From the NCBI RefSeq assembly GCF_014204525.1, contig NZ_JACHLP010000009.1, positions 1 through 64,000 on the forward strand: DNA of 64,000 nt. Reading direction: 5' to 3'. Each line of letters opens with the position of its first letter. Position 1 is the stretch's first letter. The stretch is from Roseateles oligotrophus (GTDB lineage: Bacteria; Pseudomonadota; Gammaproteobacteria; Burkholderiales; Burkholderiaceae_C). A program made the position numbers and the translations under genes. Of the stretch, positions 56,326 to 64,000 are shown in pieces. The notes beneath the pieces were generated by a model that ran no database searches, was not told the origin of the DNA, and saw only the letters and a program-made list of their open reading frames with translations.

Positions 56326-57918
56326 ATGCGAGCCGATGGTGCGCGCGAGGGGCTGCGCCAGGCCATGGCCTGGCTGCATACCTGGGCAGGTTTGCTGCTG
56401 GGCTGGCTGTTGTTTGCGATTTTTTTGAGCGGCACGCTGGCATTCTTCAAACATGAGCTCAATCACTGGAGCCGGCCCGAGCTATGGGGTCACGGCCGGG
56501 CGGGCGTGCTGGACGCCGTGCAACTGGCCCAGGCCGAGGCGCGCCTGCAGGAACTGGCTCCGGCCACACAGAACTGGCGCTTGACCGCGGCGGACGAACG
56601 CCGGCCACTGGTTCAGCTGAGCTGGCGCGAGCCTGCCCAGCAAGCCGGCCAACGTGCGCGGCTGGCGCAGCGCTGGTTGCACCCCCAGAGCGGCCAGGCC
56701 ATCGAGACGCGTGCCACCTTCGGCCTCGGCGAATTCTTCTACCGATTCCATTTCGAGCTGCGCACGGCCCAGCAAAGCCGCTGGATTGAGCAGGGGCGCT
56801 GGGCCATAGGCCTGGCGACGCTGCTGATGTTTGTGGCCCTGCTCAGCGGCATCGTCACGCACCGGCGATTTTTCAAGGACTTCTTCACCTTCCGCCCGCG
56901 CGCCAAGGCCGCCCAGCGCGCCTGGCTGGACGCCCACAACCTCAGCGGCGTGCTGGTGTTGCCGTTTTATTTGATGATCACCTTCAGCGGGTTGATGCTG
57001 TTCCACTCGCTTTACATGCCGGCCGGCATCGCGGCCGCCTATGGCGCTGAAAGTGAACGTTATTTCAGCGAGCTGAGGGGCGATGCGCCGCAGCCGCGCA
57101 GCCCCAACACGGGCGCCGCCAAGGGCAAGACCTTGCCAGCCGCTTTGCCCCTGATCGGCCAGGCGCGCTGGCAGGTGCTGCTGGCTCAGGTGGAGCGCGA
57201 ATGGCCCCAGGGTCGTATCGAGACGGTGGCCATGCAGCGCGTGGGCGAGCAGGCAGTGCTGGAGTTCAGCCGCCATGATGGCGACCGGCTGCAATACGAC
57301 GGCCCGCGCCTGCTCTTCGACGCGGTCAGCGGCCAGCGCCTGCATCTGGCCGACACCCGCGCCCCGGTCGCGCGCAGCTATGGCGTGCTGGCCGGCCTGC
57401 ATATGGCCCGCTTTGCCGATCTGTCGCTGCGCTGGCTGCTGTTTGGCTTGGGCCTGCTGGGCAGCGCCATGATTGCCACCGGCCTGCTGCTGTGGAGCGT
57501 CAAGCGCGCGGCGGACGATGAGCGCCGCAAGCGCGCCAGACCCCTGGGGCGTCGCCTGGTGGATACGCTGAATCTGGCCGCTATAGCCGGCCTGCCACTG
57601 GCGATGGCTGCACTGTTCTATGCCAATCGCTGGCTGCCTCTGGCGCTGGAGCAGCGGCCCGATCGGGAACTCAACTGCTTCTACCTTGCCTGGGGCGCCA
57701 GCCTGCTGCTGGCCGCGGCGCTGCCGGATGGGCGCGGCTGGCGCGCCCTGCTGGGCCTGGCCGCCCTGGCCTTTGGCGGCCTGGCCCTGGGTTTTGGCGG
57801 TCCCTGGGGCATGCAGCTTTCGCTGGGCGCCGCGGCCCTGTTGCTGGGCGGGCTGGCCTGGCGCTGCGGGCCGCGTCAGCAGACAGTCATCACCGCACCA
57901 ATGGCAAGGGGGGCTTGA
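56326..57918 (+). CDS. PepSY-associated transmembrane protein (iron-siderophore reductase type)
   Basis: The 530-residue protein has an N-terminal TM (MAWLHTWAGLLLGWLLFAIFLSGT), a large periplasmic PepSY region, TMs near residues 165, 210 and 385, and further hydrophobic helices at the C-terminus. The opening LRQAMAWLHTWAG and internal His (WLDAHNLSGVLVLPFY; GLHMARF) are typical of the FsrB/PiuB-like PepSY_TM family, haem-binding ferric-siderophore reductases of the inner membrane. The start TGAGCATG suggests coupling with the short leader frame. DUF3325 follows after three bases. Confidence 0.85.
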   Translation: MRADGAREGLRQAMAWLHTWAGLLLGWLLFAIFLSGTLAFFKHELNHWSRPELWGHGRAGVLDAVQLAQAEARLQELAPATQNWRLTAADERRPLVQLSWREPAQQAGQRARLAQRWLHPQSGQAIETRATFGLGEFFYRFHFELRTAQQSRWIEQGRWAIGLATLLMFVALLSGIVTHRRFFKDFFTFRPRAKAAQRAWLDAHNLSGVLVLPFYLMITFSGLMLFHSLYMPAGIAAAYGAESERYFSELRGDAPQPRSPNTGAAKGKTLPAALPLIGQARWQVLLAQVEREWPQGRIETVAMQRVGEQAVLEFSRHDGDRLQYDGPRLLFDAVSGQRLHLADTRAPVARSYGVLAGLHMARFADLSLRWLLFGLGLLGSAMIATGLLLWSVKRAADDERRKRARPLGRRLVDTLNLAAIAGLPLAMAALFYANRWLPLALEQRPDRELNCFYLAWGASLLLAAALPDGRGWRALLGLAALAFGGLALGFGGPWGMQLSLGAAALLLGGLAWRCGPRQQTVITAPMARGA

Positions 57919-57921
57919 GCC

Positions 57922-58251
57922 ATGATGCTCCACCCCATGTTCTGTTTGCTGGCGGCCTTTGCCCTGCTGTGCCTGGCGATGGAACGCCACCACGAAGAAG
58001 CGCTGGGCCAGGCCCCCAGCCCGCGCCGGCAACGTGCGCTGCGCGGCCTGGCCGTGCTGGCCCTGCTGGCTTCCGCCTGGGCGCTGCCGGCACGGGCGGA
58101 TTGGGGGCTGGCCTGGGCCGCCTGGTTTGCCCAGCTCTCACCGGCCGCCCTGTTCGCCACCTTGTTGGCCACCTGGTGGCCACGCTATCTGCCGGCGGGT
58201 GCGACCGGCTCGGCCCTCGTGGCGGTGCTGCTCGGAGTCCTGGCGTTCTGA
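57922..58251 (+). CDS. DUF3325 small inner-membrane protein
   Basis: The 109-residue protein has about three transmembrane segments (MLHPMFCLLAAFALLCLAM, GLAVLALLASAWALPA, LFATLLATWWPRYL to the C-terminus). The acidic EHHEEA-like loop ERHHEEALGQ is typical of DUF3325, which accompanies PepSY proteins at siderophore loci. It begins four bases after the PepSY stop, so the two are co-translated. Function unproven. Confidence 0.82.
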   Translation: MMLHPMFCLLAAFALLCLAMERHHEEALGQAPSPRRQRALRGLAVLALLASAWALPARADWGLAWAAWFAQLSPAALFATLLATWWPRYLPAGATGSALVAVLLGVLAF

Positions 58252-58358
58252 ATGTCCTGCCGACCCATCACTGGGTCGTCTGCCTTGCAGGGCCCCGTCT
58301 GCTTTGGGTTCTTGGTGGGTCAAGCTGCATGCCGCTTGTTTTGAATGTTATGTTAGGA

Positions 58359-58373
58359 TGAGAATTATTCTCA
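58359..58373. promoter_or_regulatory. Fur box upstream of the TonB-dependent receptor
   Basis: TGAGAATTATTCTCA is a perfect 7-1-7 palindrome, the core form of a Fur binding site. It lies 380 bases before the receptor start and marks an iron-repressed promoter. Confidence 0.82.
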
Positions 58374-58604
58374 ATTGAGGATGTGAGGCGCCCGCTGGTT
58401 TGAAACACCAGCCTGGGCGCCGCAGCCAGCCTGTTGCCGTCTCGACGGTTTGCCAGCATGCAAGTCCGGTTTTTCCCCCGGTGCAGCCGGGCGCTTGTGC
58501 GCCAGCTGCCTGAGAACCTGTCTGGATCACGAGTCATGCTGAAGCACAAGCTGCAATTTTCTCCGGCGCGTCCTGCGCTGCCCGCCTCGCCGCCCTGGTG
58601 AGGC

Positions 58605-58648
58605 GCTGAGGCCGAGCGCCTGCACGGCGCCTCAGCATCCCCCTTTTT
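58605..58648 (+). terminator. Terminator-like hairpin within the receptor leader
   Basis: GCTGAGGC (58605-58612) pairs perfectly with GCCTCAGC (58629-58636), and five T follow at 58644-58648. A competing stem (58599-58606 with 58627-58634) overlaps it. Lying between the Fur box and the gene, it may be an attenuator or the 3' end of a Fur-controlled small RNA of roughly 250 bases. The 502-base gap 58252-58753 has no protein gene. Confidence 0.5.
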
Positions 58649-58753
58649 GTTTCTCGATTCTTCTTGCCGCGCTCCAGATGGAGCCGCGGCCAGGACGGTC
58701 TTTGCCCGGCGTTTGCGCGGGCCGATTTTGATTTCTCCACAACGGTAAACACC

Positions 58754-60922
58754 ATGAAGTACCAAGCAACTCTGAGCATGACTGCGCTGGCCTTGTTGAT
58801 CGGCCAGGCCTGGGCCGCCGAGCCAGCCGCAGCGCCAGCGGCGGCGGCGTCGGCACCCGCTGCCGCGGCGTCGGCTGCCGAGATCTCATTGCCGCTCGTG
58901 CGGGCCAAGGGCCGCAGGGAAAATGCCAGCGGCCCGATCGAGGGTTTTGTGGCCCGCCGGGCCGGCAGCGGGATGAAGGGCGATATTGCGCTGATCGAGA
59001 CGCCGCAGGCGATCACGGTGGTGACGGCCGACCAGATCGAGGCCCAGGGCGCCACCGCTTTGCGCCAGGTGACCCGTTATATGGCCGGTGCAAGCTCGGC
59101 CACGCTGGACAGCCGGGCCGACCGCATCAGTGCGCGCGGCGGCAGTGTGGACCAATACCTGGACGGCATGCTGCGCAGCCATGGCTTTGCGAACAACACC
59201 CGCCCCGACCCCTATACCCTGGAGCGCGTCGAGCTGGTGCGCGGCCCGGCCTCGGTGCTGTACGGCCAGGCCAGCCTGAACGGCTTGCTGAACCTGGTGT
59301 CCAAGCGCCCGCAGTTCGAGACCCAGCGCGAAGTGCAGGTGCAGCTGGGCAGCTTCAAGCGCCGGCAACTGGCCACCGATCTGACCGGCCCCCTGGGCGA
59401 GCAATGGGCATACCGGCTGGTGGCGCTCAAGCGCGACAGTGGCACCCAGGTGAACCATGTGAAGGACGACCGCCTGCTGCTGGCCCCCTCGCTGACCTGG
59501 CAGCCCGGCGCCGACACCTCGCTGACCCTGCAAGCCCTGCACCAGCGTGACCGCAGCGGCTCGCTGATCGGCTTCTTCCCTTGGCAGGGCACGCGGCTGC
59601 CCAATGGCAGCTTCGGTCGCATTCCGACCTCGACCTTCATCAGCGAGCCGGGCTGGGACGCCTACAACACCGACCAGGACTCGATCGGCTATCTGTTCAG
59701 CCACCGCTTCGCGGAGCACCTGACCCTGCGCCAGAACCTGCGCCACAGCCAGAGTTCGGGCGACTACCGAACCCTCTACACCAGCTTCAGCGCCACCGGC
59801 CGGCCGGTCTTCAACGCCGATGGCCGCAGCCTCGAACGCGATCTGGTCTGGCAGCGCAACGACAGCCGCATGACCCAGCTGGACACCCAGCTGGAAGGCC
59901 AGCTGCGCTCGGGTGGCTGGCAGCATCAGCTGCTGCTGGGCCTGGATGTGCAGCGGAATGTCGGCAGGGATCGCAACCTGTTCGAGCGCAGCACCGCCAT
60001 CGACGCCTATGCGCCGGTCTACGGCAACTTCAAGCCACCCGCCGCGCCCACCGAGGTCTCGCGCACCGAGCAACGTCAGCTGGGCCTGTATCTGCAAGAC
60101 CATATCAAGCTCGGCTCGCGCTGGGTGGCGGTGCTGGGCTTGCGCCATGACCGCGCTCGCAGCGACACCTCGGACGACCCCGATGCCAAGGTCGATGACA
60201 AGGCCCTCAGCAAGCGCGCCGGCCTGCTTTACCAGTCGGGCCTGGGCGTTTCGAGCTATCTGGCCTATACCGAGTCCTTTAAGCCGGTGGGCGGGGTGGA
60301 CTTCTACAAAAAGCCCTACAAGCCGCAGGTCGGTGAGCAGTGGGAGCTGGGCCTCAAATGGCAGCCTCAGCACAAGCGCCTGTCCGCCAGTGCCACGATT
60401 TACGATCTGCGCGACACCAACCGGCTGACCCCCGATCCGGCCCAGCCCAATAACAGCTTGCAGATCGGCGAGGTGCGTATCCGTGGCCTGGAACTGGAAA
60501 GCGCGGGCAGCCTCGCCGGCGCGGGCCTGGGCTTGTGGGACTGGACCCTGGCCTACGCCTATACCGACGCCAAGATCAGCCGCAGCAATCGCTCCGACCA
60601 GGGCCAGGCCGTGGCGGGTGTGCCGCGCCACAGCGCCTCGGCCTGGCTGACCCACCACTTCAGCCTGGCCGGCCACGAGGGCTTCAGCGCCGGCGCGGGC
60701 GTCCGCCGCGTGAGCGGCGCCTGGGCCGGCAGCACGCGCATCAGCACACCGGCGGCGACCCTGTTCGATGCGATGCTGGCCTACGAGCGGGGCGATTGGC
60801 GCCTGGCGCTGAACGCAAACAATCTGGCCGACGAGGTGCAGATTTCCAACTGCCTCTCGCGGGGCGATTGCATGTACGGGGATCGCCGCAGCGTCAACGC
60901 CAGCCTGGGCTATCGCTTCTGA
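58754..60922 (+). CDS. TonB-dependent siderophore receptor
   Basis: The 722-residue outer-membrane protein has a signal peptide (ALALLIGQAWAAEP), an Ala-rich stretch, a plug domain (about 60-190: IETPQAITVVTADQI, LERVELVRGPASVLYGQASLNGLLNLVSKRP) and a 22-strand barrel ending in the aromatic SLGYRF. FecA-type signalling extension is absent. SISELRV-like plug wording puts it with FhuA/FpvA-type hydroxamate receptors. It imports a ferric siderophore driven by TonB, and is controlled by the Fur box 380 bases upstream. Confidence 0.92.
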   Translation: MKYQATLSMTALALLIGQAWAAEPAAAPAAAASAPAAAASAAEISLPLVRAKGRRENASGPIEGFVARRAGSGMKGDIALIETPQAITVVTADQIEAQGATALRQVTRYMAGASSATLDSRADRISARGGSVDQYLDGMLRSHGFANNTRPDPYTLERVELVRGPASVLYGQASLNGLLNLVSKRPQFETQREVQVQLGSFKRRQLATDLTGPLGEQWAYRLVALKRDSGTQVNHVKDDRLLLAPSLTWQPGADTSLTLQALHQRDRSGSLIGFFPWQGTRLPNGSFGRIPTSTFISEPGWDAYNTDQDSIGYLFSHRFAEHLTLRQNLRHSQSSGDYRTLYTSFSATGRPVFNADGRSLERDLVWQRNDSRMTQLDTQLEGQLRSGGWQHQLLLGLDVQRNVGRDRNLFERSTAIDAYAPVYGNFKPPAAPTEVSRTEQRQLGLYLQDHIKLGSRWVAVLGLRHDRARSDTSDDPDAKVDDKALSKRAGLLYQSGLGVSSYLAYTESFKPVGGVDFYKKPYKPQVGEQWELGLKWQPQHKRLSASATIYDLRDTNRLTPDPAQPNNSLQIGEVRIRGLELESAGSLAGAGLGLWDWTLAYAYTDAKISRSNRSDQGQAVAGVPRHSASAWLTHHFSLAGHEGFSAGAGVRRVSGAWAGSTRISTPAATLFDAMLAYERGDWRLALNANNLADEVQISNCLSRGDCMYGDRRSVNASLGYRF

Positions 60923-60926
60923 GCCT

Positions 60927-60954
60927 GCGGCCCCAGGGACTTTCCTGGGGCCGC
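60927..60954 (+). terminator. Hairpin after the receptor gene
   Basis: An 11-bp perfect stem (60927-60937 with 60944-60954) and six-base loop start five bases after the stop codon. The sequence after it is not T-rich. Confidence 0.6.
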
Positions 60955-61003
60955 CCCGCCGAGGCCTCACTACACTCCTGCCCATTCTTTGCAGGAGCAT
61001 GAA

Positions 61004-62290
61004 ATGAGTTACTTCCCCAATTGGCGCGAGGTCACGGCCGCCGACGGCCGCGCCGTGGCCCCCGACGAGCGCCTGCCCTGGCCGCAAACCCTGGCCATGG
61101 GCTTGCAGCATGTGATCGCCATGTTTGGCGCCACCGTGCTGGCCCCGCTGCTGATGGGCTTTGATCCCAATGTGGCGATTTTGATGAGCGGCATCGGCAC
61201 GCTGATCTTCTTCGCCGTGGTGGGTGGGCGAGTACCCAGTTACCTGGGCTCCAGCTTCGCCTTCATCGGCGTGGTCATCGCCGCCACCGGCTATGCCGGC
61301 AGCGGGCCCAACCCCAATATCGGCCTGGCCCTGGGCGGCATCATCGCCTGCGGCGCGGTCTATCTGGGCGTGGGCCTGCTGGTCAGCCTGCTGGGCACGC
61401 GCTGGATCGAAAACCTGATGCCGCCGGTGGTGACTGGCGCGGTGGTGGCGGTGATAGGCCTGAACCTGGCCGCCATCCCCATCAAGAATATGGCGCCCAC
61501 CGGCTTTGATGCCTGGATGCAAGGCCTCACCTTCCTCAGCGTGGCCCTGGTGGCGGTCTACACCCGCGGCATGGCCCAGCGCCTGCTGATCCTGATCGGC
61601 CTCATCATCGCCACCCTGGGCTATGCCTTGCTGGCCAATGGCCTGGGTCTGGGCAAGCCGATTGATCTTTCTGGCGTGGCGCAGGCTGCCTGGTTCGGCC
61701 TGCCCAAATTCGCCGCGCCCCAGTTTGACGCGGGCGCCATGCTGCTGATCGTGCCGGTGGTCGTCATTCTGGTGGCCGAGAACCTGGGCCATATCAAGGC
61801 CGTCAGCGCCATGACGGGTCAGGATCTGGACCGTTATATGGGCCCCGCCTTTGTGGGCGACGGCCTGGCCACCATGGTCAGCGGCGCCGCCGGCGGCACC
61901 GGCGTGACCACCTATGCCGAGAACATCGGCGTGATGGCCGCCACCCGCATCTACTCCACCCTGATCTTTGTGATCGCCGCCTTGCTGGGCGTGCTGCTGG
62001 GTTTCTCGCCCAAGTTTGGTGCCCTGATCCAGGCCATTCCGCTGGCGGTGATGGGCGGGGTCAGCATCGTCGTCTTCGGCCTGATCACCGTGGCCGGCGC
62101 CAAGATCTGGGTGGACAACAAGGTCGATTTCTCCGACAGCCGCAATCTGATGGTCGTCGCCATCACCCTGGTGCTGGGCACCGGTGACTACACGCTCAAA
62201 TTCGGCGGCATGACGCTGGGCGGCATCGGCACGGCAACCTTCGGCGCGATCTTGCTGTACGCCTTGTTGTCGGTGGGAAGGAGGGCTTGA
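61004..62290 (+). CDS. uraA: Uracil permease (NCS2 family)
   Basis: The 428-residue transporter has about 14 hydrophobic segments and NCS2 motifs: LGLQHVIAMFGATVLAPLL-like start (GLQHVIAMFGATVLAP), the substrate-binding Glu in VAENLGHIKAV, and GTGVTTYAENIGVMAATRIYS, which is the uracil-transporter version. It imports uracil with protons. GCAGGAGCATGAA lies before ATG 61004 and fits as ribosome site. It stands alone with no pyrimidine genes nearby. Confidence 0.92.
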   Translation: MSYFPNWREVTAADGRAVAPDERLPWPQTLAMGLQHVIAMFGATVLAPLLMGFDPNVAILMSGIGTLIFFAVVGGRVPSYLGSSFAFIGVVIAATGYAGSGPNPNIGLALGGIIACGAVYLGVGLLVSLLGTRWIENLMPPVVTGAVVAVIGLNLAAIPIKNMAPTGFDAWMQGLTFLSVALVAVYTRGMAQRLLILIGLIIATLGYALLANGLGLGKPIDLSGVAQAAWFGLPKFAAPQFDAGAMLLIVPVVVILVAENLGHIKAVSAMTGQDLDRYMGPAFVGDGLATMVSGAAGGTGVTTYAENIGVMAATRIYSTLIFVIAALLGVLLGFSPKFGALIQAIPLAVMGGVSIVVFGLITVAGAKIWVDNKVDFSDSRNLMVVAITLVLGTGDYTLKFGGMTLGGIGTATFGAILLYALLSVGRRA

Positions 62291-62665
62291 TTTGCGGGTA
62301 GGTGGCTTGGGTTGGGGGACTGCATCTTGATGACCTACCGTGGCGGCTGATCAGTGCGGTGCAAAGCATCAGGCCTGCCTTGTCGTCGCGATCTCGCTTC
62401 AAGATCCGTGGCCCGGCCACCTCAGCGGGCCTTCGTGAGACGAAGCGCTGCTGCAAAATGCTGAACTGTTATTGCTTTTGTTAGATACAGCCCGTGAAGA
62501 GAAAAATCAAACTCGACAAGACCTTGGCGCCAGCACCGATGGGCTGTTGTGGGCGACAGGGATTTTTAGGGCGACAGGCTTTTGTCGCTCGACAAAAAAG
62601 TTAGGGCGCACGATTTCGCAGGCAGTGCTCGCGCAGATCCAATAGCGCCCCCAAAGGAGAACTTG
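62291..62665. other. 375-base boundary between permease and DUF2806 gene
   Basis: This stretch has lower GC than the flank on its left. It contains two direct copies of GGGCGACAGG (62551-62560 and 62569-62578), a hairpin reading CTTTTGTCG/CGACAAAAAAG (62579-62600), and the left 12-bp inverted repeat. No gene is apparent. Confidence 0.5.
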
Positions 62666-63672
62666 GTGCCATTTGAAATCAAGGACCTAGCCGGCCTAAG
62701 CCAGCCAGTCACGAAACTTATCGAGGTAGTTTCCTCGGCATTAGGTACTCGCTTTCGGCCCGGCAATGTTGTGCGGGACGCCGATGCCAGAGCATATGAG
62801 ATCAAGGCTATAGCCAGAGCAGAAGCAGAAGCCGAAGAAATACGGCGCGCCGTAAAGCTTGACGCCCTTGTAGATCGTATCGAATCTGCAACTGGTGGAG
62901 ATCAAGCACTAGCTGCGCGAGCGAGGCAGCGTCTGCTAACTCGTGAACTTGAGGGTCAATTAAATGTTGAAGCCATCGCCAACGAAGCGATAGCAGCGCT
63001 ACCGGCCGCTGTATCAAATGATCCCGTCAATGAGGATTGGCGCCGAAAGTTCTTTCTCCACGCAGAGAATGTATGCGAAGCGGACATGCAGTTTCTTTGG
63101 GGCAAGGTACTGGCTGGAGAGATCGCAACACCCGGTTCGTTCAGCGTACGCACCCTTGACGTCCTAAGGAATCTGTCGAAGCACGAAGCAGAGACCTTTC
63201 GGCGCGCCTGTACCTGCGCAATGCAGGATGGCTGGATCGCATTGCCCGGCCATGACATGAACACGGCATTGGTGCCGCACGGAATAACCTACACCGATAT
63301 CCTAACCTTGCGCGATGCTGGCCTCCTGGCGGATGGCGACAACCTTCACAAAAACTTTAGCGCGCAGGGTCTGGTTCCCGAGCCAAGCAAGTTGCAGTTG
63401 GTTCTGTTCAACAATCAGACGTTAATACAAGTTTCCGGTCCGCCACTCCAACATTTGCGCATTTCGTCGCTCATCTTCACTACCGCTGGCCGTGAACTTC
63501 AAAGGCTCATTGAGCCGTTGCCCAATGAGCACTACTTCAAAGCCCTTGGAGCGTACCTGCGGACGCAGTCGCTTACTGTCAAGCGTGGCATTCCAGTCGT
63601 GCAGGACGGTGGACAAACAATCTTGTCGTTTGAAGCTGATTTGTAGTCAGTCACCTGCTAGTGCGCCCTAAC
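62600..63672. mobile_element. Segment bracketed by a 12-bp inverted repeat, carrying DUF2806
   Basis: GTTAGGGCGCAC at 62600-62611 and its exact reverse complement at 63661-63672 flank the DUF2806 gene at short distance (54 bases before the start codon and 14 after the stop). The enclosed 1.07 kb has lower GC than the window average. There is no transposase and no obvious target duplication, so this may be a passive cassette or a symmetrical terminator/operator pair. Confidence 0.4.
62666..63646 (+). CDS. DUF2806 family protein
   Basis: The 326-residue protein begins VPFEIKDLAGLSQPVTKLIEVV, the usual DUF2806 opening, continues with an Ala/Glu-rich helix (ARAEAEAEEIRRAVK) and a helical core (DPVNEDWRRKFFLHAENVCEADMQFLWGKVLAGEI). 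I choose GTG 62666 because AGGAG lies six bases before it; an earlier ATG at 62582 adds 28 residues unlike the family. Codon use is less GC-biased than in neighbours, suggesting recent transfer. DUF2806 genes occur singly in accessory regions; function unknown. Confidence 0.75.
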   Translation: MPFEIKDLAGLSQPVTKLIEVVSSALGTRFRPGNVVRDADARAYEIKAIARAEAEAEEIRRAVKLDALVDRIESATGGDQALAARARQRLLTRELEGQLNVEAIANEAIAALPAAVSNDPVNEDWRRKFFLHAENVCEADMQFLWGKVLAGEIATPGSFSVRTLDVLRNLSKHEAETFRRACTCAMQDGWIALPGHDMNTALVPHGITYTDILTLRDAGLLADGDNLHKNFSAQGLVPEPSKLQLVLFNNQTLIQVSGPPLQHLRISSLIFTTAGRELQRLIEPLPNEHYFKALGAYLRTQSLTVKRGIPVVQDGGQTILSFEADL

Positions 63673-64000
63673 GAGTAAGGATAGATCGCGCTCCGCCGCG
63701 ATCTGATCCGTTTGTTGGACAGGCCCGCTGGGGGCACTCAGGTGATGAGTTATGGCCACTGTAGATTGATCCGAGGGATCGAGTGGCGTTGGGCGATCTG
63801 GATGGACCATGGCCCGACTGCAGCGAAGGGTCAAGCGTCCAGATGACGCCAATGATGCGGGCTTGGCCCCTTGCCGGGCAGCGCTTTTCCTGCAGTCTGC
63901 GCAAGTGTCGCGCAGACTGCGTGATGTGAGTTGTTTTGTCGCGTTACTGCTGGTTCGTGTCCGTGCTGGGCTGGCCGCAGCTGCAGCGCCAGACCGGGCG
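63673..64000. other. Non-coding tail of the window
   Basis: No convincing gene is present on either strand. It contains a perfect 11-bp inverted repeat (63892-63902 with 63910-63920). Protein-like readings on the minus strand lack any recognisable domain. Confidence 0.5.
63892..63920. repeat. 11-bp perfect inverted repeat
   Basis: GCAGTCTGCGC and GCGCAGACTGC are separated by seven bases. There is no adjacent T-run. It could be a protein-binding palindrome or an element end. Confidence 0.55.

Noticed and set aside
58379-58600. Cobalamin riboswitch in the receptor leader
   Set aside because: I looked for the B12 box and the conserved core; neither is present, and the Fur palindrome explains iron control better.
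58886-61792. 968-residue open frame on the minus strand
   Set aside because: Opposite the TonB receptor and uracil permease; His/Gln/Ala-rich with no recognisable domain.
62582-62665. ATG 62582 as start of the DUF2806 gene
   Set aside because: No ribosome site, overlaps the hairpin and inverted repeat, and the added residues do not resemble the family; GTG 62666 has an AGGAG at proper distance.

Overview
The window is high-GC chromosomal DNA of a Gram-negative bacterium, most likely a betaproteobacterium of the order Burkholderiales (Rubrivivax/Roseateles/Paucibacter-like). The basis is gene content and order (glnA - small coiled-coil protein - ntrB - ntrC; phaC-phaA-phaB; maiA-pgeF; DUF3649-PepSY-DUF3325-TonB receptor), strong G/C third-position bias, and a dispersed intergenic repeat of a type I associate with Burkholderiales. 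The genus is a guess. No rRNA, tRNA or CRISPR array was found.

Layout. 1-1.85 kb is a scarred edge: the right end of an IS256-family element, a KilA-N-type gene decapitated by it, and a UPF0149/SEC-C gene with a one-base frameshift. 1.9-10.8 kb: azoreductase divergent from a LysR regulator, then a three-gene RND efflux operon (adaptor, pump, outer-membrane channel) divergent from an AraC-type regulator. 10.9-17.4 kb: two LiaF-like membrane proteins, a lipoprotein, an exported HtrA-type protease, and an operon of metallo-beta-lactamase-fold hydrolase, membrane-anchored unknown and POT peptide transporter.

17.4-26.6 kb is the accessory-looking core. A long palindrome, a decayed copy of the start of the SWIM gene and a DUF1016 (YhcG) PD-(D/E)XK nuclease lead into a tightly packed five-gene operon: SWIM zinc finger, DUF5691, MoxR-type AAA+ ATPase, DUF5682 and a MIDAS-containing vWA protein. 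This is the best candidate for an undescribed system. The DUF5682 protein carries motifs that look like the TraB/Tiki/ChaN hydrolase superfamily.

26.7-34.8 kb: a PAS/sigma-54 activator with a Cys-rich sensor and repeated TTGGCA/TGCCAA boxes in front of both itself and ccoG; a protein acetyltransferase (Pat-like) next to a histone-deacetylase-family enzyme; an HDOD protein. 35-45 kb: a LapG/LapD c-di-GMP adhesion module, NUDIX hydrolase, maiA, pgeF, and the polyhydroxybutyrate genes phaC, phaA, phaB. 45-50.7 kb: AIM24 protein, beta-propeller, NodB-type deacetylase, sterol-desaturase-like hydroxylase, EI24 membrane protein and a CinA-like protein.

50.7-55.7 kb is the nitrogen-control locus (glnA with a sigma-54 promoter, ntrB, ntrC). 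55.7-60.9 kb is a Fur-type iron-uptake locus in which two leaders share sequence blocks. After a uracil permease, the window ends with a lower-GC DUF2806 gene bracketed by a 12-bp inverted repeat, probably recently acquired.
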